From: an uncultured Thiodictyon sp.
GTDB lineage: Bacteria > Pseudomonadota > Gammaproteobacteria > Chromatiales > Chromatiaceae
Assembly (NCBI RefSeq): GCF_903946935.1
Contig: NZ_CAJAXH010000214.1
Location: forward strand, 1-64,000
Length of the DNA: 64,000 nucleotides
Reading direction: 5' to 3'
Shown here: piece by piece, positions 57,422 through 64,000 of the stretch
Position numbering within the stretch: the stretch's first letter is position 1
Layout: every line of letters starts with the position of its first letter
The notes under the pieces: generated by a model
Told to the model about the DNA's origin: nothing
What the model saw: only the letters and a program-made list of their open reading frames with translations
The model's database searches: none
Program-made: the position numbers and the translations under genes

Positions 57422-58949
57422 ATGCCCCGCTACCTGCTCGCCGCGCTGCTGCTGGCCGCCCTGCCCTGCCTGGCCCAGGAAACCGGCTTCTCCCGCGAGG
57501 AGATCCGCACCATGCACGACTTCGGGGTGCGGATGGCCCTGGAGGGCGAGCGCAGCCCCTATGTCATCCCCGCCGACCTCGACCCGGGGCGGCTGGTGCA
57601 GGCCGAGACCGTCAGCTTCCACGGGCTCGACCTGCAACGCCTGCCGCCCTGGCTCGGGCGCTTCACCCGGCTGCGGCACCTGGATCTGTCCGGCACCCAG
57701 GTCAAGGCGGGCCAACTCGCCCCCCTGCGGGGGATGAGCGTATTGGAGCACCTGGACCTGACCGGCGTCCCGCTGTTCGCCGCCGGGGGCGGCGCGGCGG
57801 ACATGGACCCACTCTGGGGCGCGCTGCGCAATCTGCGCATCCTCAAGCTCGGGGGCACCAAGGGTACGGCGGGCGCCTACGGCACATTGGGGCAACTGAC
57901 CAACCTGACCCACCTCGACCTCTCCGGCAATGGCCTGTCCGACCTGGCCCCGCTGGGTTTGGCCTCGCTCCAGTCGCTGCGCACACTAAACCTGAGCGGC
58001 AGCGCGCTGGGCCGACTCGACCCCGGTCTGTTGCCGCCCAATCTGAGCGAACTGGATCTGGGCAATAGCCGACTCACGGCCTTCACCTGGCGCGACGGGC
58101 TCGATTTTCCGCAACTGGCTCAGTTGAAGCTCGGCGGCAATCCGGGCCTGACGATCGATCCGGGCTGGGGGGATGTCTTTCTCATGCAGCGGCTGGTGGC
58201 GCTGGAGGTGGATAGCACGGTGGCGGTTCCCAAGGGCTGGCGGGAGAAACTGATCCGCCCCCAACTCGACGCCTTCAAGCAGGCGCAGCCCGGGCGCATG
58301 GCCGCGATCAAGGCCGGCTGCTTTGCGATGGGTGAGAAGGGCCAGACGCACCAGGTCTGTGTGGACGCCTTCAAGATCGGCCGCCATGAGGTGACCTTTG
58401 CCGATTACGACCTGTTCTGCGATGCCACCGGCCGGGCCAAGCCGGCGGACGCGGGCTGGGGCCGCGACCAGCGGCCGGCGATCAATATCGATTGGCAGGA
58501 TGCCACCGCCTATGCAGACTGGGTCAGCCAAGTCACCGGCGGGCGCTACCGGTTGCCGACCGAGGCCGAGTGGGAATATGCCGCCCGCGCCGGGACCGGT
58601 ACCGACTATTGGTGGGGCGATGCGATCGGCCAAAACCGGGCCAACTGCGATGGCTGCGGGAGTCGATGGGACAACAAACAGACCGCCCCGGTCGGGAGCT
58701 TTCCGGCCAATCCCTGGGGGCTGCATGATACGGTCGGCAATGTCTGGGAATGGACCTGCTCGGCCTATGATGCGACCTATGGTGGTGGGGAGAAGACATG
58801 CGCACGCAAGAATGATGCCGCTGCCCGGGTGTTGCGTGGCGGCTCCTGGCTCTCCTACGCGAGGCGCGCCCGCGCGCCGGTACCGTTTCGGGTACGGCGC
58901 CGGCTACCGCTTCCTCAACCTCGGCGTGCGGCTCGTCCAGGACTATTGA
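57422..58949 (+). pseudogene. Secreted LRR and SUMF1-like protein with 3' frameshift
   Basis: From ATG 57422 the protein has a signal peptide (MPRYLLAALLLAALPCLA), leucine-rich repeats (LRHLDLSGTQV, LTHLDLSGNGLSDLAPL, LRTLNLSGSAL, residues about 80-220) and a SUMF1/FGE-like domain (IGRHEVTFADYDLFC...LPTEAEWEYAARAG...GLHDTVGNVWEWTC...RVLRGGSWLSYARRAR). The last 23 residues, RYRFGYGAGYRFLNLGVRLV, are in the +1 frame from about 58870, so a single-base frameshift breaks the natural end (TGA at 58947-58949); the unshifted frame runs on through a repeat to 59095. It may be a sequence error. No FGE cysteine pair is present. Confidence 0.75.
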
Positions 58950-58981
58950 CCTTTACACTTTATGACTTTTTCCCTTTTTCT

Positions 58982-59086
58982 CTCGTTCCCACGCTCCAGC
59001 GTGGGAATGCCGCGCGGGCGCTCCGCGTCCGGTCTGGCCGCTGGACGCGGAGCGCCCGCACTTGCTCCCACGCAGGAGCGTGGGAG
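58982..59086. repeat. Composite palindromic repeat, copy B (inverted)
   Basis: This is the reverse complement of the element at 35108-35212: TTCCCACGCTCC at the left, inner arms GCGGGCGCTCCGCGTCC/GGACGCGGAGCGCCCGC, GGAGCGTGGGAG at the right. It lies 32 bp after the LRR/SUMF1 stop. Confidence 0.8.
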
Positions 59087-59179
59087 CCAGAGTAACGGGG
59101 TACAATCAACGGGTCCGGGCGGTTCGCCGCCGCCCGGCTCAGTCCCAGCATCCATCTCTGCCGATTGGGGTCGCTCGCC

Positions 59180-59806
59180 ATGGTCAGCCGCATCGCCGCC
59201 TCTTCCGCCCGGGTCGATCAGGACCGCCGCCGTCTGTTGCAAGCGCTCGGCGCCACCCCGGCACTGTTCCTGCCGGCCGGTCTGGTTGAGGCCAGTGCCA
59301 TGGACGTGACCCGCCTGCACCCCACCCGCTTCGTCGGCGGTCTGATCCTGGATTTTGCCGCGGCGGTGCTGGTGAACCTGGCGTCCGGCTATGTCGCCGA
59401 CCAGTTGCGCGCCGGTTCGGTCGCGGCCGGCCGCGTGACCCTTGCCACCGCCGTGCCCCAGAACGAGGGCGGGGCCGGGGCCTTCGACCATGTGGGTTAC
59501 AAGGTGTCGGTGGTGCGCCTGGGTGTGGTCGACTACCAGGCCAATCAGCGTCGGCTGCTGGCCCTGCTGCTCAAGGAGCCGGGCCAGGAGGCGCGCTTCG
59601 CCGCCCTGCGTGACTATCTGCGCGACGAGCGCATCCGCGTCAAGCTAGCGGACGGCGACTACTCCCAGTTGCTCGGCGCCGACCTGACCCCGGACGACCT
59701 GTTTACGCTCGACTATCTGGACGTCCCCGCCGAGCGGCTCCCCGCGCACTACCGCAACCTGATCCAGGCGAGCGGCGCGCGGGTGTTCGATACCTGGTAC
59801 GGCTGA
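59180..59806 (+). CDS. Hypothetical protein (208 aa)
   Basis: A soluble alpha/beta protein with no signal peptide, membrane helix or motif I recognise. Notable segments: TLATAVPQNEGGAGAFDHVGYKVSVV and DYSQLLGADLTPDDLFTLDYLDVPAERL. Codon use matches the neighbours and no stop interrupts it. The ATG at 59180 is used because the upstream one (59165) has no ribosome site. Confidence 0.65.
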   Translation: MVSRIAASSARVDQDRRRLLQALGATPALFLPAGLVEASAMDVTRLHPTRFVGGLILDFAAAVLVNLASGYVADQLRAGSVAAGRVTLATAVPQNEGGAGAFDHVGYKVSVVRLGVVDYQANQRRLLALLLKEPGQEARFAALRDYLRDERIRVKLADGDYSQLLGADLTPDDLFTLDYLDVPAERLPAHYRNLIQASGARVFDTWYG

Positions 59807-59833
59807 CCGTGGCGATGCGCCGCCGCGACAACT

Positions 59834-59881
59834 GGAGGTCGAGGCTTCAGCCGGTGGAGTCCGGCTGAAGCCTCGACCTCC
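59834..59881. repeat. Hairpin element, GGAGGTCGAGGCTTCAGCCGG
   Basis: 21-nt perfect arms with a 6-nt loop (TGGAGT), between convergent genes. It could act as a terminator but has no T-run. Similar in style to the hairpin at 52126-52179. Confidence 0.75.
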
Positions 59882-59906
59882 GGCAGCGTCTTGGGCGGGC
59901 GAAACC

Positions 59907-60350
59907 TCATCGCGGCCCCCGATCCGCCTCCCATCCCTTGCAGGCAAGCGCGATATAGCGCGGCACCGGTCGAGCGCCGGTGCCGTAGGCGCTCACCGTG
60001 CGGGGTGTCAGGCCCAGGGCGGCGGCGGCCTGGGCGAGCGACAGGCCATGACGCGCGCGCCACTGCACAAAGGTGCGGGTGTTTTCGTCCGGGGCCTGTT
60101 GCGCCTGTACGTCCAGCCAGAGGGTGTCGGCACCGATCTGGATGTCCAGCGCCGGCCAGGTGACGGCCCAGCCCTCGCCGGGGATCACCCTGGCCCCGGC
60201 AAAGGCGGATGCCTCGCGCAGCGGGGCGAGGCCCGGGGAGGCGTCGAGCAGCGGCGTGAAATCGAGCGTGTAGGTCCGTCCGTCAACGAATGTCAGGCGC
60301 AGCCGGTGCCCGGTAAGGGCTTCCGCGCCGCTCAGGCGGGGGCGTTTCAT
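59907..60350 (-). CDS. DUF2442 and HTH-XRE protein (147 aa)
   Basis: The N-terminal DUF2442 part (LTGHRLRLTFVDGRTYTLDFTPLLD) is joined to a C-terminal XRE helix-turn-helix (WRARHGLSLAQAAAALGLTPRTVSAYGTGARPVPR). The ATG at 60350 overlaps the stop of the DUF4160 gene (ATGA), so it is translationally coupled. DUF4160/DUF2442 pairs behave like toxin-antitoxin modules by layout; here the HTH could make this the autoregulating antitoxin. Confidence 0.82.
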   Translation of the reverse strand: MKRPRLSGAEALTGHRLRLTFVDGRTYTLDFTPLLDASPGLAPLREASAFAGARVIPGEGWAVTWPALDIQIGADTLWLDVQAQQAPDENTRTFVQWRARHGLSLAQAAAALGLTPRTVSAYGTGARPVPRYIALACKGWEADRGPR

Positions 60351-60574
60351 GAGTGCCATCGGTGCCATTCCTCCATCAATTCGTCGCGATGCGCGGTAAC
60401 CCAGGCCAACACGTCGGCTTGCAGTCCGCGGGGCCAGACGCCATCCGAGTCCAGGGTCGCAAGATCGATGATCACATCGACGCTGCCACCAACCAGGTGG
60501 ACGTGTGCCGGCGCGTGGTCACGCTCGCGCAATTCCAAGCGGTACTTGCCGCGAAAGCGGTGTTTGCTGGTCAT
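60347..60574 (-). CDS. DUF4160 protein, probable partner of DUF2442-HTH (75 aa)
   Basis: The fold signature RLELRERDHAPAHVHLVGG (with the HxPxHxH-type His cluster) and WVTAHRDELMEEWHRW is DUF4160. It is small and basic, the first gene of a two-gene operon. It may be the effector of a toxin-antitoxin-like module, but this activity is not established for it here. Confidence 0.82.
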   Translation of the reverse strand: MTSKHRFRGKYRLELRERDHAPAHVHLVGGSVDVIIDLATLDSDGVWPRGLQADVLAWVTAHRDELMEEWHRWHS

Positions 60575-60652
60575 GCGTCGATGGTATAGAAATTATTTCT
60601 AGCGCGCAACAGCGTGTAACCAGCGTTCCCGGCTCAGAGGGCCGGTACAGGT

Positions 60653-60853
60653 GTGACACCGCTAGAGAGATTGTGAAAGTATTCGATACGTGTTGTCGTC
60701 GTAGCCTGGATGGTGTGCAGCGGAATCCAGGTCTCGGCCGCAACCAACTGATTCATAGTGTATCTGCGAGGCCGCCCCCGGATTCCGCTGCGCTCCATCC
60801 GGGCTACATCGGGCACGCTCCGAATACTTTCACAGTCTCTGGAGCAGTGTCAC
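60653..60853. mobile_element. Nested inverted-repeat element
   Basis: Outer arms of 33 nt (60653-60685 and about 60821-60853; 29 of 33 match, GTGACAC...TGTGAAAGTATTCG) enclose the 107-bp GTAGCC-GGATGGAGCG element at 60701-60807. The total is 200 bp with no gene. Confidence 0.7.
60701..60807. repeat. Inverted-repeat element, GTAGCC-GGATGGAGCG family, second copy
   Basis: Left arm GTAGCCTGGATGGTGTGCAG, right arm ending GCTCCATCCGGGCTAC. Same family as 9718-9822. It sits inside the outer inverted repeat listed separately. Confidence 0.7.
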
Positions 60854-61016
60854 GAGGGGAAGCCTCCCCTTCCGCCGGGCGGGCGGCGCCCAAAACAGGA
60901 TGTTTTATTTGCGTTTATTGGCGTTCATTTGCGGACACCCAATCTTCTCAGGTTGAGTAACCCCCGCCGATCCCCGATCATGCCGACCCAACCCGCAGAT
61001 CTTGAGCAGTGCGCAC

Positions 61017-62486
61017 ATGAAATACGCCGACCTCCGTGACTTCATCGACCAACTGGAAGCCCGCGGGGAGCTCAAGCGCGTCCGCCTGGCGGTGGACCCG
61101 TACCTGGAGATCACCGAGATCTGTGACCGCACATTGCGCGCCGGCGGTCCGGCGCTGCTGTTCGAGCGGCCCAAGGGGTCGCGGGTGCCGCTGCTCGGCA
61201 ACCTGTTCGGTACCCCGCAACGCGTCGCCCTGGGCATGGGCGAGGAGTCCGTGACGGCCCTGCGCGAGGTCGGGCGGCTGCTGGCGTTCCTCAAGGAGCC
61301 GGAGCCGCCCAAGGGGATGCGCGAGGCCTGGGCGGCGCTGCCGATCTTCAAGAAGGTCCTGGACATGGCCCCGAAGGTGCGGCGCAACGCGCCCTGCCAG
61401 GAGCAGGTCGTTGCCGGTGAGCAGGTGGACCTGGGGCGCTTTCCTATCCAGCACTGCTGGCCGGGGGACGCCGCGCGGCTGATCACCTGGGGCCTGGTCA
61501 TCACCCGCGGGCCGGAGAAGGCGCGGCAGAATCTCGGCATCTACCGCATGCAGGTGTTGGGGCGCAATCGGGTCATCATGCGCTGGCTGGCGCACCGCGG
61601 CGGGGCCTTGGACTTCCGGGACTTCCAACGCGCCCACCCGGGCCAGCCCTTCCCGGTCGCGGTCGCCCTGGGGACGGACCCGGCGACCATCCTGGCGGCC
61701 GTCACCCCGGTGCCCGACAGCCTGTCCGAGTATGCCTTCGCCGGGCTGCTGCGGGGCAGCCGCACCGAGGTGGCCGCCTGTCTGGGGTCGGACCTGCAAG
61801 TGCCGGCGCGCGCCGAGATCGTGCTGGAGGGCCACATCTACCCGGATGACCTGGCACCGGAGGGCCCCTTCGGCGACCACACCGGTTATTACAACGAGGT
61901 CGACCGCTTCCCGGTCTTCACCATCGAACGGATCACGGCGCGCGCCGAGCCCATCTATCACAGCACCTATACCGGCCGGCCGCCGGACGAGCCGGCGATC
62001 CTCGGGGTGGCGCTCAACGAGGTCTTCGTGCCGATCCTGTGCAAGCAGTTCCCGGAGATCGTGGACTTTTACCTGCCGCCCGAGGGCTGCTCCTACCGAC
62101 TTGCAATCGTTAGTATGAGGAAGCAGTATCCGGGGCACGCCAAGCGGGTGATGATGGGTGTCTGGTCATTCCTGCGTCAGTTCATGTACACCAAGTTCGT
62201 CATCGTGGTGGACGAGGACGTGAACACGCGGGACTGGAAGGACGTGATCTGGGCCATGACCACCCGCATGGACCCCGTCCGCGATACGGTGCTGATCGAG
62301 AACACCCCGATCGATTATCTGGACTTTGCCTCCCCGGTATCCGGGCTCGGCTCCAAGATCGGCTTCGACGCCACCAATAAGTGGCCGGGGGAGACCACCC
62401 GCGAATGGGGTCAGCCGATCCGCATGGATGAGGCGGTGCGCGAGCGCGTGGATCGGATCTGGGCCGACCTTGGGATTGCCGATTGA
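61017..62486 (+). CDS. ubiD: UbiD, 4-hydroxy-3-polyprenylbenzoate decarboxylase (489 aa)
   Basis: This prenylated-FMN dependent enzyme removes CO2 in ubiquinone synthesis. [21 protein letters not shown] is the standard start; the prFMN/metal motif [20 protein letters not shown] and the catalytic ...[14 protein letters not shown] (Glu-x-Glu-type acid cluster) are present. Full length, compared with 490 in E. coli. No ubiX is adjacent. Confidence 0.95.
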   Translation: MKYADLRDFIDQLEARGELKRVRLAVDPYLEITEICDRTLRAGGPALLFERPKGSRVPLLGNLFGTPQRVALGMGEESVTALREVGRLLAFLKEPEPPKGMREAWAALPIFKKVLDMAPKVRRNAPCQEQVVAGEQVDLGRFPIQHCWPGDAARLITWGLVITRGPEKARQNLGIYRMQVLGRNRVIMRWLAHRGGALDFRDFQRAHPGQPFPVAVALGTDPATILAAVTPVPDSLSEYAFAGLLRGSRTEVAACLGSDLQVPARAEIVLEGHIYPDDLAPEGPFGDHTGYYNEVDRFPVFTIERITARAEPIYHSTYTGRPPDEPAILGVALNEVFVPILCKQFPEIVDFYLPPEGCSYRLAIVSMRKQYPGHAKRVMMGVWSFLRQFMYTKFVIVVDEDVNTRDWKDVIWAMTTRMDPVRDTVLIENTPIDYLDFASPVSGLGSKIGFDATNKWPGETTREWGQPIRMDEAVRERVDRIWADLGIAD

Positions 62487-62570
62487 CTGTGAAAGTCGCG
62501 CCGGGAGCGCGCTCCACGTCTCCCTCGCCTGTTGGGGGAGGGTGGCGCAGGCGCCATGGCCGTTAGCGAC
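62487..62570. repeat. Dispersed intergenic repeat, second copy
   Basis: TGTGAAAGTCGCGCCGGGAGCGCG and ...GTTGGGGGAGGG...ATGGCCGTTA repeat the element at 26929-27010. It begins at the ubiD stop codon. Confidence 0.65.
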
Positions 62571-62727
62571 GCAAAACACCAATAAAATATGGTTATGCGT
62601 CCGGTTGCCCGGTATGGCATAGTTGGTCCGGCGCCACCGACTTCGGTGAGAAGGACTTTGGTATCGCTATGATTTCTGCGAGACTTACCCGACTGTGCCA
62701 AGCGACCACCATCACTCTCACAGGTCC

Positions 62728-63696
62728 ATGCCGAGGAAGGCCGTGCAATTCCCAGATACCGAGTATTTTTCGCTTGAGCTTGCGAGTCCGCAGGGCGACG
62801 GCGCAATCGAGCCAAAGCACCAGGCCTGCCTGATTCCCCAGGCAGCAAACGCGACGCCCTTCGCCCTGGATGCCCCGCAGAGCATCGTCGGGCGCGGCCA
62901 CGACGTGGACTATTGCATCAACGATGTCCGGGCGTCGCGTCGGCATGCCAAGGTGCTAGCCTTGCACAATCGCTACTATGTGCAGGACTTGGGCAGCACG
63001 AACGGCACTTACCTTAACGGCGACCGCATCGAGAACGAGCGTCTGGCCCACGGCGACCTGATCACGTTCGGCCGCACCCAGTTCCGGTTCGAGATCGGGA
63101 CCGACCTGGATGCCAATTATCTAAAAAAACTGACACTGGATACAGTGACATCCCTGGCCGAGGCGGTCGACAAGAAGGATCCATACACGGGGAGCCACTC
63201 ACAGTCAGTCGCTAAGATCAGCGAGCGCTTGGCCCTGGCACTGGGTCTGGACCAGGCCGCCGCGGAGCGGGTGCGCATCGCCGCCCGGCTGCACGATATC
63301 GGTAAGATCGGCGTCCCGGACGCGGTGCTGCGCAAGCCGGGGCCACTCACCGCGGCGGAATTCGCCCTGATCCGTAAGCATCCGGTGGATGGTGCGAGCA
63401 TCCTCGCCCCGCTCGGCTTTCTGGCTGACCTGTTGCCGGCGATCCGGCACCACCATGAGCGATTCGACGGCGGCGGCTATCCCGACGGGCTGGTGGGTGC
63501 GGCCATCCCGCTGGCGTCCCGCATCATCCAAGTCGCCGACACCTATCATGCAATGGCCTCCAACCGACCCTACCGGCGCGCCCAGCCGCCGGAGTTCATC
63601 CGTACGGAGTTGACCCGGCACGCAGGCACCCAGTTCGACCCAGAGGTCATCGCCGCCCTCCTGGATATGTTGTCGTCCCTGCATGCGCCCGACTGA
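62728..63696 (+). CDS. FHA and HD-GYP domain protein (322 aa)
   Basis: An FHA phosphothreonine-binding domain (residues about 50-115: IVGRGHDVDYCINDVRASRRHAKV, DLGSTNGTYLNG) is fused to an HD-GYP domain (LHDIGKIGVPD at 188-198, HHHERFDGGGYPDG at 241-254), the c-di-GMP phosphodiesterase type with an intact His-Asp and GYP motif. It could tie c-di-GMP breakdown to Ser/Thr phosphorylation. Start at 62728 by domain layout; a GTG at 62695 is possible. Confidence 0.88.
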   Translation: MPRKAVQFPDTEYFSLELASPQGDGAIEPKHQACLIPQAANATPFALDAPQSIVGRGHDVDYCINDVRASRRHAKVLALHNRYYVQDLGSTNGTYLNGDRIENERLAHGDLITFGRTQFRFEIGTDLDANYLKKLTLDTVTSLAEAVDKKDPYTGSHSQSVAKISERLALALGLDQAAAERVRIAARLHDIGKIGVPDAVLRKPGPLTAAEFALIRKHPVDGASILAPLGFLADLLPAIRHHHERFDGGGYPDGLVGAAIPLASRIIQVADTYHAMASNRPYRRAQPPEFIRTELTRHAGTQFDPEVIAALLDMLSSLHAPD

Positions 63697-63855
63697 GGAA
63701 GGCGCACGGGCCGGCCGCTGGGTGAACAACCGGTAAGTTGTAGAACGCGGCCCCAGCGTATAAGGTTGCCTCCTTTCGCCAGCCAGCGAGCGCGGGACGC
63801 GGGCACTGCGCGGCCGACCTCGTCACCCATTTACCTTACGGATTACCCCCTCCCT

Positions 63856-64000
63856 ATGCTCCAGGCGGCGAAGCTCGAATGTCGGCGCGGCGACCGCTTG
63901 CTGTTCTCCGGGCTGGATTTTACGATCGACGCGGGGACCCTGCTGCATGTGCGCGGGCGCAACGGCAGCGGGAAGACCACGCTGCTGCGCACCCTCTGCG
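63856..64000 (+). CDS. ccmA: CcmA, haem exporter ATPase, 5' part
   Basis: MLQAAKLECRRGDRLLFSGL with Walker A GRNGSGKTTLLRTL is the start of CcmA, the ATPase of the cytochrome c maturation ABC complex. The gene continues past the window edge; ccmB and others probably follow. Confidence 0.85.
   Translation, partial: MLQAAKLECRRGDRLLFSGLDFTIDAGTLLHVRGRNGSGKTTLLRTLC

Overview
The window is GC-rich DNA from a proteobacterium, most likely a gammaproteobacterium of the purple sulfur bacterial type (Chromatiales). I infer this from the gene families (fimU-pilV-pilW-pilX-pilY1-pilE, argH next to an AlgR-like LytTR gene, DUF1840, DUF3050, DUF2726, UbiD, CcmA) and from the many palindromic intergenic repeats. 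The species cannot be read from the sequence.

Layout. 1-1566 is a complete insertion sequence with a DDE transposase. 1648-5978 holds the most interesting locus: a small precursor gene (plus strand) that looks like a class II lasso peptide precursor, facing a minus-strand operon of PqqD-like RRE protein, HPr-kinase-like protein, sulfotransferase and asparagine-synthetase-like lactam cyclase. The precursor carries the leader pattern Y-x-x-P...T-x, an Ala-Gly core start, an Asp at core position 8 and a C-terminal Ser, which fits a kinase-tailored lasso peptide. The B2 leader protease gene is not in the window. 6200-9618 holds a secreted SUMF1-like/PEGA/peptidoglycan-binding protein and an ABC exporter. 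9837-17796 is a type IV pilus minor pilin operon ending with pilY1 and pilE. 18251-19722 holds tcdA and two small genes.

20055-22758 is a decayed type I restriction-modification locus (hsdM/hsdS fused by deletions, hsdR with an internal stop and truncation). 22774-33841 is mostly housekeeping: a SEC-C protein, dnaE, a PemK/MazF-like toxin with only a 12-codon upstream ORF, DUF3050, a lytic transglycosylase, a YcbK-like M15 peptidase, an RNB exoribonuclease, ygfZ and a Uma2 protein. 33957-36103 is gene debris (SWIM-type C-terminus, two ATPase fragments) with mobile repeats and a perfect 34-bp palindrome. 36350-40560 is an RND efflux pair, followed by a DUF29 remnant, a secreted glutathione peroxidase, a large LOG-domain protein, an RRM protein and a DUF2726 protein. 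45621-46482 is a long gene-poor stretch with decayed 42-bp tandem repeats.

46483-48969 is a secreted subtilisin-like protease. 49560-50272 is debris of an AAA ATPase and a VapC toxin. From 50324 come a CPA1 antiporter, a DUF4124 protein, fpr, a MazG-like pyrophosphatase, argH, a LytTR-only regulator, a class V aminotransferase, hicBA, a frameshifted LRR/SUMF1 protein, a DUF4160/DUF2442-HTH pair, ubiD, an FHA/HD-GYP protein and the start of ccmA at the window edge. Repeat elements of at least five families lie between genes, often directly at stop codons or gene-fragment ends.
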